From assembly GCA_028683685.1 (NCBI GenBank), contig JAQUHH010000026.1:1-14412 (forward strand): 14,412 nt of DNA. The letters run 5' to 3'. Origin of the DNA: Bacteroidales bacterium (GTDB lineage: Bacteria > Bacteroidota > Bacteroidia > Bacteroidales > WCHB1-69). The translations under genes and the position numbers were made by a program. This document shows, in pieces, positions 1-7,514 of this stretch (position 1 is its first letter; each line of letters starts with the position of its first letter). The notes beneath the pieces are model-generated. The model was not told the DNA's origin and did not search any database. It saw only the letters and a program-made list of their open reading frames with translations.

Positions 1-1031
1 GTATTTATAGCGTGAGAATTGAAGATGCCAAGGGATGCTTTATCCTTCAAGAAGTAAATGTTAAACAACCAGACGCTCTGGAATTGACATACGACGCATT
101 CTGTCAAGGTGGAATTGTAGGCGTTCGTATAAATGGTTCGGGTGGAAGTCTACCATATCAATATTCGATTGATGGTGGAAGTACTTTCCAAGCAAGCAAT
201 CAATTCGATAATACAATTACGGGTGAAGTCATTTATCTAGTTGTAAAAGATGCCAATAATTGTATGAGTGAAATTCTTAGCGTTAATGTAGAAAATCTAA
301 ACACTTTAAATGCCGAAGTCAACATTATATCTCAAAACCTATGTCACGGATCGAATGATGCAGCAGCTGAGATAATTGTTACTGGAGGCACTACACCATA
401 CGAATACAATCTAAATAACCAAGGCTATACAATGAATAATCTCTTCCAAAATTTGGCACCAGGTTCGTATTCCGTACAAATTAGAGATCTAAGTACATGT
501 CCTGCTTTCGTTGCTTTCGAGATTGAAGAACAATCCCCCATTCTAATTCAATTACTGTCTCAAAATGAAGCAGACTGTAGTGGTTCTGGCGGTGGTTCTG
601 CAGAAATAGCTGTACAAGGCGGTGAAAGTCCATACACATACAATTGGTCAAACGGTGATCATCGTGCAACGGCTACAAATCTTCCAAAAGGAACGCATAC
701 GGTAACGGTTACCGATGGCAATCAATGTGAAATTTTATACAACATTGAAATCGGAATTGATCCAGCATCACAAGATCTTGATATTCCAAATGTATTCTCG
801 CCAAACGGTGATGGTATTAATGACACTTGGGTTGTTAAAAATCTTGAACTACATCCTGAAAATGAACTTGTTATCATCAATCGCTGGGGTAACGAAGTGT
901 ATACTCAAAAATCCTACAAAAACGACTGGGACGGTACACAGCTTAACGAAAGAACATATTTCTACGTTCTGAAAGTAAATATGTGTAACGAAGAAAGAAA
1001 ATTCACCGGTTATATAACCATCATTAAATAA
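1..1031 (+). CDS. SprB-repeat surface protein, type B T9SS cargo (5' partial)
   Basis: C-terminal part of a large secreted surface protein. The reading frame is open through the left edge (codons before the GTG at 12 read I-Y-S), so the gene starts outside the window and the GTG is not a real start. Counting from 12, three degenerate repeats of about 75 residues are visible (about 19-95, 100-172, 174-248), each with a central GG-x-x-PY-x-Y core (GGSLPYQYS, GGTTPYEYN, GGESPYTYN) and a closing V-x-D-x-x-x-C; these resemble SprB repeats. Residues 257-339 form a CHU_C / gliding-motility C-terminal domain with NVFSPNGDGINDTW (260-273) and INRWGNEVY (289-297), the type B signal for T9SS export. By family knowledge such proteins are mobile adhesins or surface filaments exported across the outer membrane. 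It lies directly upstream of PorP/SprF and PorE-like genes, the usual partner arrangement. The number of repeats upstream and the exact ligand are unknown. Confidence 0.9.
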   Translation, partial: IYSVRIEDAKGCFILQEVNVKQPDALELTYDAFCQGGIVGVRINGSGGSLPYQYSIDGGSTFQASNQFDNTITGEVIYLVVKDANNCMSEILSVNVENLNTLNAEVNIISQNLCHGSNDAAAEIIVTGGTTPYEYNLNNQGYTMNNLFQNLAPGSYSVQIRDLSTCPAFVAFEIEEQSPILIQLLSQNEADCSGSGGGSAEIAVQGGESPYTYNWSNGDHRATATNLPKGTHTVTVTDGNQCEILYNIEIGIDPASQDLDIPNVFSPNGDGINDTWVVKNLELHPENELVIINRWGNEVYTQKSYKNDWDGTQLNERTYFYVLKVNMCNEERKFTGYITIIK

Positions 1032-1037
1032 ACCAAT

Positions 1038-1079
1038 TAGCACTAATCTTCATGCATTTGAAGATTAGTGCTAGTTTTT
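1038..1079 (+). terminator. Rho-independent terminator after the SprB-repeat gene
   Basis: A perfect 15-bp stem (1038-1052 with 1059-1073) encloses a 6-nt loop (TGCATT) and is followed by G and five T. It starts six bases after the stop codon, so the adhesin gene ends its own transcript and the PorP/SprF gene probably has a separate start or depends on read-through. Confidence 0.88.
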
Positions 1080-1159
1080 AACAAATTAAATAGAATCAGT
1101 CTAAACAAAAAATAAACACATTGGTTTATAGACTTAAAGAGCAAAAAAAATCAAAAAAA

Positions 1160-2119
1160 ATGAAGATTATGAAAACCATTATACCTTTTTTCCTATTCGT
1201 TTTGATTTCATCTGGAATTTATGCTCAGCAAAATGCCTTAATGAATCACTACATCTTTAATCAAACAACGATAAATCCAGCCTATGTTGGAACCAAACAG
1301 TGGACGAATCTAAATTTCACCACAGCTTCGCAATGGACGGGTTTAGAGGGTGCTCCCTTTACACAAGTTCTTAGTTTAGAAGGAGCCATTTCGAGCAGAA
1401 ACGGCTTGGGAGTGCAAATTATAAACGACAAAGTGGGAGCTCAATATCAACAATCAATTTATGGAAGTTTTTCTCATATTTTAAAACTTAATGAGAAATG
1501 GAATCTCTCTTTCGGAATTGCCGCAGGACTTTCCTATTTTACCCTTGACGGCACCAAGCTAAACAGTGCAGAGTATGATCCATCAGTTCCACAACAAAGA
1601 GTAAACACTTTTAAATTTGATCCAAAAACTGGAGTATTTCTTTATTCAGACCGCTTTTATGCCGGATTCTCGGTAAATGATCTATTGGGCGATTTGATTA
1701 AAAATAAAAGAACAAACTCCATCGACCAAGCACGTCACTATTATCTAACAGCCGGTTATGTTTTCGATCTGGGAGATCAATTCAAATGGAAACCCAGTTT
1801 CCTAATTCGGGAAGATTTAAGAGCTCAATCGACCATGGATATCAACAATTTTGTTTTATACAAAGAGACTTTTTGGCTTGGAGTTACTTATAGATTTGGT
1901 GTAAATTCAGTATTCAACAACGAACTGGACAATTCTCTTAGAATGAGAAATGCCCTTGTTTTTATGACTGAATGGAACATCAACAAAAGTTTAATTGTGG
2001 GCTATGCATACACCATGTCAACCAGTGCTTTAAGTGGCTTTTCGGGTCATGAAATTGAAATTGCATATACATTTCCCAAAAGAGCAGATACCCGTATGAG
2101 AACACCTCGATATTTTTAA
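1160..2119 (+). CDS. PorP/SprF family T9SS outer-membrane protein
   Basis: Predicted outer-membrane beta-barrel of about 319 residues, the usual size of the PorP/SprF family. The ATG at 1160 (or the one three codons on at 1169) is preferred over the in-frame TTG at 1121, because it places a standard signal peptide (hydrophobic stretch IIPFFLFVLISSGIYA, cleavage before QQ) at the N-terminus. Family hallmarks from the 1160 start are NHYIFNQTTINPAYVG (29-44), QWTGLEGAPFTQ (58-69) and repeated amphipathic beta-strand segments. Known members act with the T9SS: SprF is needed for surface delivery of SprB in Flavobacterium, and PorP is a component of the Porphyromonas gingivalis apparatus. Location between a SprB-repeat cargo and a PorE-like gene suggests it is the dedicated partner of that cargo. 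Bacteroidota carry many paralogs, so a precise symbol is not given. Confidence 0.88.
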   Translation: MKIMKTIIPFFLFVLISSGIYAQQNALMNHYIFNQTTINPAYVGTKQWTNLNFTTASQWTGLEGAPFTQVLSLEGAISSRNGLGVQIINDKVGAQYQQSIYGSFSHILKLNEKWNLSFGIAAGLSYFTLDGTKLNSAEYDPSVPQQRVNTFKFDPKTGVFLYSDRFYAGFSVNDLLGDLIKNKRTNSIDQARHYYLTAGYVFDLGDQFKWKPSFLIREDLRAQSTMDINNFVLYKETFWLGVTYRFGVNSVFNNELDNSLRMRNALVFMTEWNINKSLIVGYAYTMSTSALSGFSGHEIEIAYTFPKRADTRMRTPRYF

Positions 2120-2137
2120 TTTAATCACGACAATACT

Positions 2138-4135
2138 ATGAAAAAAATAATTTACACCCTATTTTTATCTGTGATAACAATGCATGCAATGCAGCTATTT
2201 TCGCAGGGTTCGGATGCTCAAAAAGCAAAAGAGTTGATGAACAATTTTGAATTTGTCAAAGCCATCAGTATGTATAACTCTTATTTCACCTTGCATTCTC
2301 CAGTAGATGAAGATTTTCGGAATATTGCTAGTTGTTATCTCATGATTAATGATACAAAACACGCAAAAGAGTGGATATCTCGTTTAGCACTAAAAGAGAA
2401 TCCTTTAGCAAAAGATGTTTTGATGTATGGGAAACTTCTAAAAAATGAAGGTCAATACGCTGAAGCCATTGAGCAATTTGAAAGATACAAAAAACTAGAA
2501 CCGACAGACAGAAATGTCGACTTCCAAATACAATCGAGCAAAGATGCAATAAAATGGATTGCAAATCCTGAATTGTTTGATGTTCGTAATATGAAAGCTC
2601 TCAATAGTAAAAATTCTGATTTTGGGTTAATCCCTTTTGAAAAAGGTTTTATTTTCACATCTGATCGACAAAATAGCATTATGCTTTCCAATGAAGATAC
2701 GTATGGATGGACAGGTAATCCATACCTGAAGTTATATAAAGTAGAAGATGCATCTAAATTAAATGACCAGAGCTCTATCGATCCGCTTAATGACAAATAT
2801 CACAATGGTCCGGCACAATTCTCTGAAAACTCCAAGGAGCTATTTTTCACTCGTACAAAAATGGTGAGAGTGAAGAAAAAAAATCGCAACATTGACCCTA
2901 CTAGCTGGATAGAAAATATTGAACAATCTGATTATGAAAATAGATTGGAAATTTATTCTGCAAAACTAACAGATGAAAAATGGTCGGACCCTGCTCCTTT
3001 TGCTTACAACAAACCTGAAGAATATTCAATCGGACATCCTGTTTTATCCCCCGATGGTTCAACCTTATATTATGTTTCCGACATGCCAGGAGGATTTGGA
3101 GGAACAGATATTTATTATTCTATGAAAAACGCTGATGGTTCTTGGGGTCAACCACAAAATGCAGGAAACACAATTAATACTGCTGGCAAAGAAATGTTTC
3201 CACACATCGATTCAGACGGCACCTTGTATTTTTCGAGTGATGGACATCCAGGAATGGGCGGATTGGATATTTTTAAAACCAATGGCAAAAAAAACCAATG
3301 GTCGACGCCAGAAAACTTAAAAGCTCCAATTAACTCACCAAAAGATGATTTCTCCATTTATTATACCGAGAAAGAAACGTCTGGATACTTCTCTTCAAAC
3401 AGAGACGGAGGCAAGGGCAGCGATGATATCTATTACTTCGAATCGACGCCTCCTTCACAATTATACGTAGCTGTTATCACGAAAACAATAGATGACAACA
3501 ACAATATTATTCCTTTAGACAAAGTGAATGTTAAAATGTTTAGTGAGTCAAACGATAAAACAAAAGAAAACCTAGAAGAGGTTAACGGAAAATTCAGCAC
3601 CGAAGTAAAATGCAAAGACACCTATACTTTTGTTGGGTCAAAAGAAGGATATTATACTAAATCAAGGACAATTTTAACAGAATGTACTCGAAAACAAGAT
3701 ACATTGTTTGTAGAATTAATCATGGAAAAAATGGAAATTGGCAGAACCATTGCTTTGAAAAACATCTATTATGATTTCGACGAATCATTTATTCGCGATG
3801 ATGCCAAACCTGATCTTGATTTAGTAGTTGAGCTAATGAAAGACAACAAAGACATTATTGTTGAGTTAGGATCGCACACAGATGCGCGTGGAACTGACGA
3901 ATACAACGTTGCTCTTTCCCAAAGACGTGCCGATGCAGCTGTAAAATACATCATCAGCAAAGGCATCGACAAAACTCGCATTGTGGCCAAAGGTTTCGGC
4001 GAAACAATACATCTTAACAACTGTAAAGACGATGTAGAATGTACCGAAGATGAACATCAGCTAAACCGTCGAACTGAATTCAAGGTAACAGGTAATATTG
4101 ACGGAGAAAAACAAGTGATTAAAAGCGACATTTAA
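2138..4135 (+). CDS. PorE-like OmpA-family protein (TPR, beta-propeller, CRD, OmpA_C)
   Basis: A 665-residue exported protein beginning 18 bases after the PorP/SprF stop, so probably cotranscribed. Residues 1-23 look like a signal peptide (cleavage near FSQ); no lipobox cysteine is seen. Residues about 25-140 look like TPR helices. Residues about 150-435 carry PD40/WD40-like propeller blades with recurring patterns such as YYVSDMPGGFGGTDIYYS (311-328), YFSSDGHPGMGGLDIFK (364-380) and YFSSNRDGGKGSDDIYYF (417-434). Residues about 440-527 look like a carboxypeptidase-regulatory-type beta sandwich. Residues 535-652 are an OmpA_C peptidoglycan-binding domain with SHTDARGTDEYNVALSQRRA (579-598), retaining the Asp and Arg that bind diaminopimelate. 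This order and length match PorE of P. gingivalis, a periplasmic T9SS component thought to link the apparatus to the cell wall. Similar multi-domain paralogs accompany PorP/SprF genes elsewhere, so it may be a cargo-specific paralog rather than the core PorE. Confidence 0.87.
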   Translation: MKKIIYTLFLSVITMHAMQLFSQGSDAQKAKELMNNFEFVKAISMYNSYFTLHSPVDEDFRNIASCYLMINDTKHAKEWISRLALKENPLAKDVLMYGKLLKNEGQYAEAIEQFERYKKLEPTDRNVDFQIQSSKDAIKWIANPELFDVRNMKALNSKNSDFGLIPFEKGFIFTSDRQNSIMLSNEDTYGWTGNPYLKLYKVEDASKLNDQSSIDPLNDKYHNGPAQFSENSKELFFTRTKMVRVKKKNRNIDPTSWIENIEQSDYENRLEIYSAKLTDEKWSDPAPFAYNKPEEYSIGHPVLSPDGSTLYYVSDMPGGFGGTDIYYSMKNADGSWGQPQNAGNTINTAGKEMFPHIDSDGTLYFSSDGHPGMGGLDIFKTNGKKNQWSTPENLKAPINSPKDDFSIYYTEKETSGYFSSNRDGGKGSDDIYYFESTPPSQLYVAVITKTIDDNNNIIPLDKVNVKMFSESNDKTKENLEEVNGKFSTEVKCKDTYTFVGSKEGYYTKSRTILTECTRKQDTLFVELIMEKMEIGRTIALKNIYYDFDESFIRDDAKPDLDLVVELMKDNKDIIVELGSHTDARGTDEYNVALSQRRADAAVKYIISKGIDKTRIVAKGFGETIHLNNCKDDVECTEDEHQLNRRTEFKVTGNIDGEKQVIKSDI

Positions 4136-4197
4136 AATCAATCGACACGTACCAAAGTGACGAAATTAAATTTCAATCTCACGAGGTACCTTAATAG

Positions 4198-4229
4198 GCA
4201 GGAGTATCATGGCGATCTCCTGCTTTTTT
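4198..4229 (+). terminator. Rho-independent terminator after the PorE-like gene
   Basis: GCAGGAG (4198-4204) pairs with CTCCTGC (4217-4223); the stem can extend by ATC/GAT with a one-base bulge, and it is followed by six T (4224-4229). There is no A-run on the left side, so it should act only for the + strand and not for the convergent gene ending at 4270. Confidence 0.82.
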
Positions 4230-4269
4230 ATGTAAGTACGAAATGCTTGAAAGATTAAAAAAAATAAAC

Positions 4270-5115
4270 TTAAAAGCTCAAGATATCCTCCAACTCTGTT
4301 ACTAATTTATTTCTTTTTGCATTCGTCATTTCAAAACTATCAGTGATGGATAAATTATTGAATAGTTGGCGACAGCTAACAATCTTTTTTTCCATAATTT
4401 CCGTTTTCTCATTTTGAGTCAGATTTTCCAGAATGGTAATGGGGAATACGTTTTCTCTTTCAAGCAAATCTTTCAAACCATTGCCCGATGGATAATCCCA
4501 TGAAAGTAATTCGAGTCCTACACATTTTGCATATTGAATGGAATCAACGGTAAAACGAGTATTGGTAGCAATTAATCCAGAAAAAGAATAATTTTCATAT
4601 TTTGATTCCTTTTCTCTAATTTTAAGAATGTCCTCTATACGAGAATGCACATACAAAGGAACTTGTACGCTCACTGTTTTCCCTTGATCTTTTGAATATT
4701 TGCATTCACACAATATCTGAGTATTATTTTTTGTAGCTATCATATCCATTTCGTGTGTTACGCATCTGCCTTCCATCATGACATTAACTTGAACATCATA
4801 GTTTAATCTTCGATAAATTTCTCCTAAAAGTTGCTCAAATGGAAAGCCTGATGGACCCATCTCGAGCAAAGCTTGCTTGAGACTGTATCGCAATGCATTT
4901 AAATGGCTTTGACTCTTTAGTAAAGAAAAAGCCTTTGAATATATTTTTTTAGTGGTTACTCCATCATAGAGCCAGTCAAGAATCTCTCCCACAATAAAAT
5001 CGGTACTTTTATTATCAGCTCCAGCTCGGTGCAAAGAATTTTTTAATTTTGAAACATCAAAAGTTTCTTTTTCGCCCGAAGCCTTCATTATTAAGATATT
5101 TTGTGTAGATTTCAT
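4270..5115 (-). CDS. ATP-cone / PD-(D/E)xK nuclease-like fusion protein
   Basis: A 281-residue soluble protein with no signal peptide. Residues about 6-90 resemble an ATP-cone (opening ILIMKASGEKETFDVSKLKNSL, the K-R-x-G-x-x-x-x-F-D-x-x-K-L-type start of such domains), a nucleotide-binding module known from ribonucleotide reductases and NrdR. Residues about 92-205 resemble an Mrr-type restriction-endonuclease fold: FEQLLGEIYRRLNYDV with E99, HEMDMIA with D124, LCECKY with E137 and K139, and Q151 in the following strand, i.e. an E...D...ExK...Q active-site set. Residues about 222-281 are helical with LTQNEKTEIMEKKIVSCRQL, suggestive of a helix-hairpin-helix-like or SAM-like DNA-binding tail; this last part is weaker. 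What it cuts, if anything, is unknown: DNA repair, nucleotide-controlled nuclease activity and defence are all possible. It stands alone, without methylase or helicase partner, divergent from the LapA-like gene. Confidence 0.78.
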   Translation of the reverse strand: MKSTQNILIMKASGEKETFDVSKLKNSLHRAGADNKSTDFIVGEILDWLYDGVTTKKIYSKAFSLLKSQSHLNALRYSLKQALLEMGPSGFPFEQLLGEIYRRLNYDVQVNVMMEGRCVTHEMDMIATKNNTQILCECKYSKDQGKTVSVQVPLYVHSRIEDILKIREKESKYENYSFSGLIATNTRFTVDSIQYAKCVGLELLSWDYPSGNGLKDLLERENVFPITILENLTQNEKTEIMEKKIVSCRQLFNNLSITDSFEMTNAKRNKLVTELEDILSF

Positions 5116-5140
5116 CGAAATATGTTTTTTGTAATAGAAA

Positions 5141-5148
5141 CAAAGGTA
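5141..5148 (-). promoter_or_regulatory. Candidate -7 box for the ATP-cone/nuclease gene
   Basis: The minus strand reads TACCTTTG, an exact match to the Bacteroidota -7 consensus TAnnTTTG, about 25 bases upstream of the ATG at 5115. No convincing -33 TTG is present at the usual spacing, so the call rests on the -7 box and position only. Confidence 0.42.
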
Positions 5149-5201
5149 TAGAAAAAAATATATTATAAAAGAAATATTTATTAAAATTCACTTCTGTCAC
5201 A

Positions 5202-5216
5202 TTAGAATAATTCTAA
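5202..5216. repeat. Perfect 15-bp inverted repeat in a divergent intergenic region
   Basis: TTAGAAT-A-ATTCTAA, two 7-bp arms around a single A. It lies between the divergent ATP-cone/nuclease and LapA-like genes, about 70 bases from the + strand start and 87 from the minus strand start, where an operator could sit. AT-rich palindromes of this size can occur by chance, and no regulator is known for it. Confidence 0.3.
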
Positions 5217-5286
5217 ATTCTGATGTTTTTGTAAAATCTAAAAACTTTTTGCCAATGATAATGTTTAAATATAATATAATAAAGCC

Positions 5287-5547
5287 ATGGGATACTTTAA
5301 AGAAAACACTACAAAGAAAGTAATCAATTTAATATTAATTATTTTACTCGTCATATTCGTCATGCTTAATCTTGAAACAACAAAGGTTCGTTTAATATTT
5401 GTTACGGTTGACATGCCTTTAGTGATTCTCATTTCATTTGTCTTTTTAATTGGTTACTTTGTAGGAAAGACATTCTCTCCAATAAAATGCAATGACAATA
5501 AAAAGAAAGCAGAAAAAGATAATCAGAAAGTTATAGAAGAAAATTAG
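5287..5547 (+). CDS. Small LapA-like (DUF1049) inner-membrane protein
   Basis: An 86-residue protein with two predicted membrane helices (about 12-29 and 42-61), a short charged N-terminus, and a Lys/Glu-rich cytoplasmic tail from about 67 onward. The pattern helix - MLNLETTKVRLIFVTVDMPL - helix - GYFVGK is that of the LapA / DUF1049 family: an N-x-x-x-V motif after the first helix and G-x-x-x-G-like packing at the end of the second. In Escherichia coli LapA works with LapB in lipopolysaccharide assembly control; no lapB-like gene is next to it here, and in Bacteroidota the role is not established. It is monocistronic by layout, with about 200 bases before the next gene and no strong terminator seen. 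The start ATG follows a long AT-rich leader. Confidence 0.72.
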   Translation: MGYFKENTTKKVINLILIILLVIFVMLNLETTKVRLIFVTVDMPLVILISFVFLIGYFVGKTFSPIKCNDNKKKAEKDNQKVIEEN

Positions 5548-5767
5548 ACTTCTCTAATACAGAATTAGTGAGTAATTATTAATAATGGAGCAGAGGGTTT
5601 AATAAATTATTGGTGTTCTGTGGCTCACATAGGATTTTCATAAGATAATCTCAAATCGTTCATAAACTTCAAAATAACGAATTAAGTATTTTTATCTAAC
5701 ATTTCCATTTTTCTACGTTCCCAGAAAAAGAACAAAGCTGTTTTCAATGGTGTTATTTAAAAAAACG

Positions 5768-5775
5768 TATCTTTG
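5768..5775 (+). promoter_or_regulatory. Candidate -7 box of the hydG operon
   Basis: TATCTTTG matches TAnnTTTG exactly and lies about 28 bases before the ATG at 5804. A TTTTC at 5741-5745 could serve as a poor -33 element at slightly long spacing. The box lies downstream of the in-frame ATG at 5747, so if it is the promoter, that earlier ATG would not be in the transcript. Confidence 0.5.
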
Positions 5776-5803
5776 TGATAAGAAAAATATAAAATATAAA
5801 AAT

Positions 5804-7231
5804 ATGATTTTTACCCCAGAAGAATATAAAATTAAAGACGAAAGGATGAAACCTTTCTTAGATATAGAGGAGATTGAAGGATATTTAAAATCTGTTCGTC
5901 CCAATCGTCAGAGAGTATTGGATGTGATTGCAAAATCACTCGATAAAAAACGTTTAACATTGGAAGAGACTGCGGTTTTGATAAATGCTACTGACCCTGA
6001 TTTGATAGAAGCCATTAAAGAGGGTGCTCGCACTTTGAAAAAGTTAGTTTATGGCAATCGCATTGTTTTATTTGCTCCTTTATATATTGGAAATAAATGT
6101 ATAAATAATTGTGCTTACTGTGGATTTAGAGCCGAAAACAAGGATGCCATTCGCAAAACACTCCAGCAAGAGGAAACTAAACAGGAAATTGAAGCCTTAG
6201 AAGAAAATGGTCAAAAAAGACTGGTTCTTGTGTTCGGAGAACATCCCGAATATAATGCCGACTACATAGCTGAATGTACAAAAATTGCATATTCCGTAAA
6301 AAAAGGAAATGGAGAAATTAGAAGAGTCAACATCAATGCTGCTCCTTTAGACATTGAAGGTTTCCGAAAAGTTCATCAAGCGGGAATTGGCACGTATCAG
6401 ATTTTCCAAGAAACCTATCATCCTGAAGCTTACAAATGGTATCACAAAAGCGGGAAAAAAGCGGATTATAATTGGCGAGTAACAGCTTTTGATAGAGCCC
6501 AAGAAGCAGGTTTAGATGATGTTGGAATGGGAGCTCTCTTTGGTCTTTATGATTGGAAATTTGAAGTAATGGCAATGGTTCGTCATACCAATCACCTAGA
6601 AGCTTGCTACGATGTGGGTCCTCATACTATTTCATTTCCGCGCATTACGGCTGCATCCAATAACTGCATTAAACCAGAATATGAAGTGAGTGACGCTGAT
6701 TTTACAAGATTAATTGCCATTCTTCGTTTGGCTGTTCCATACACAGGATTGATTTTAACAGCACGTGAACCGGCTCATATCCGCACCGAAGCACTTTCTT
6801 TCGGAGTTTCACAAATTGATGGTGGAACAAAACTAGAAATTGGAAGTTATTCTGAATCCGTTAATCTGGATCAAGATTTAAACAAAGAACAATTTAAAAT
6901 TAATGATGACCGCTCTCTAAATGAAGTTATTGATGAATTATTAGAAAAAGGATATCTTCCTTCTTTCTGCACTTCATGCTACCGAATGGGACGAACAGGA
7001 GAACACTTTATGGAGTTTTCTGTGCCTGGATTTATCAAGCGTTTTTGTACTCCAAATGGAATTCTTACATTGGCAGAATATTTAATGGATTATGCTCCAG
7101 AAAATACCGCTAAAAAAGGCTGGCAAGTCATTGAACGAGAATTAAAAGATCTTGAAGATAACAATGTTAGAAAAGAAATCGAAGATAGAATTGAAAAAAT
7201 TAAAAAAGGTCAACGTGATTTATACTTCTAA
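5804..7231 (+). CDS. hydG: [FeFe]-hydrogenase maturase HydG (radical SAM tyrosine lyase)
   Basis: Radical SAM enzyme that cleaves tyrosine to p-cresol and dehydroglycine and yields the CO and cyanide ligands of the [FeFe]-hydrogenase H-cluster. From the ATG at 5804 it has 475 residues, the usual HydG size. The SAM-binding cluster motif is C99-x3-C103-x2-C106 (CINNCAYCGF). The C-terminal motif CTSC...C (C389, C392, C415; CX2CX22C), which holds the second cluster carrying the dangler iron, is complete and separates HydG from its relative ThiH (tyrosine lyase of thiamine synthesis), which lacks it. The start at 5804 is preferred over 5747 because MIFTPEEYKIKDE fits the family N-terminus, the 19 extra residues are Lys-rich and unlike it, and a -7 box lies between the two. 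It heads a run with two TM1266-like genes 13 and 12 bases apart. No hydE, hydF or hydrogenase gene is in the window. Confidence 0.93.
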   Translation: MIFTPEEYKIKDERMKPFLDIEEIEGYLKSVRPNRQRVLDVIAKSLDKKRLTLEETAVLINATDPDLIEAIKEGARTLKKLVYGNRIVLFAPLYIGNKCINNCAYCGFRAENKDAIRKTLQQEETKQEIEALEENGQKRLVLVFGEHPEYNADYIAECTKIAYSVKKGNGEIRRVNINAAPLDIEGFRKVHQAGIGTYQIFQETYHPEAYKWYHKSGKKADYNWRVTAFDRAQEAGLDDVGMGALFGLYDWKFEVMAMVRHTNHLEACYDVGPHTISFPRITAASNNCIKPEYEVSDADFTRLIAILRLAVPYTGLILTAREPAHIRTEALSFGVSQIDGGTKLEIGSYSESVNLDQDLNKEQFKINDDRSLNEVIDELLEKGYLPSFCTSCYRMGRTGEHFMEFSVPGFIKRFCTPNGILTLAEYLMDYAPENTAKKGWQVIERELKDLEDNNVRKEIEDRIEKIKKGQRDLYF

Positions 7232-7244
7232 AAATTAATAAATT

Positions 7245-7502
7245 ATGAAAGAAAATCGAGTCATTGGAATTTTAATAAAAGATAGGATTAAAGAAGCCGG
7301 AAGAACCCAAAAATTACTTTCCGATTATGCTTCCATAATTAACACAAGAATGGGAACACACGAACTAAATGATTCCGTTTGTAGTCGCAAAGGCGTTATT
7401 ATGCTTCATCTTGGAGGAAATGAGTCTTTGTGGGATACGTTTGAAAACAAACTTAAAGAAGTGGGAGGAATTGAAGTTCAAAAAATGTCATTTGTTTACT
7501 AA
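7245..7502 (+). CDS. TM1266-like putative iron-only hydrogenase system regulator, copy 1
   Basis: An 85-residue soluble protein of the small ACT/NikR-C-like ferredoxin-fold family typified by Thermotoga TM1266, annotated as putative iron-only hydrogenase system regulator. Visible pattern: a first strand VIGILIKDR, a helix with LLSDYASIINTRMG (29-37 carries the conserved Y-x-x-x-I-x-x-R-x-G), a strand KGVIMLHLGG, a second helix, and a final strand IEVQKMSFVY. It follows hydG by 13 bases and precedes a homologous copy by 12, so it is almost certainly in the same transcript. The fold suggests ligand sensing, but the ligand and any DNA target are not known; it lacks an obvious DNA-binding domain. 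Confidence 0.82.
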   Translation: MKENRVIGILIKDRIKEAGRTQKLLSDYASIINTRMGTHELNDSVCSRKGVIMLHLGGNESLWDTFENKLKEVGGIEVQKMSFVY

Positions 7503-7514
7503 AAAGGGAAAAAC

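Noticed and set aside
1121..1159. TTG at 1121 as start of the PorP/SprF gene
   Set aside because: It would put 13 charged, Lys-rich residues before an otherwise normal signal peptide; ATG at 1160 or 1169 fits better.
5554..5568. CTAAT/ATTAG hairpin after the LapA-like gene
   Set aside because: Only 5 bp, no T-run after it; not enough to call a terminator.
5806..7231. Possibility that the radical SAM gene is thiH (thiamine synthesis) rather than hydG
   Set aside because: The C-terminal CX2CX22C motif is complete, which ThiH lacks, and the neighbours are TM1266-like proteins, not thiamine genes.
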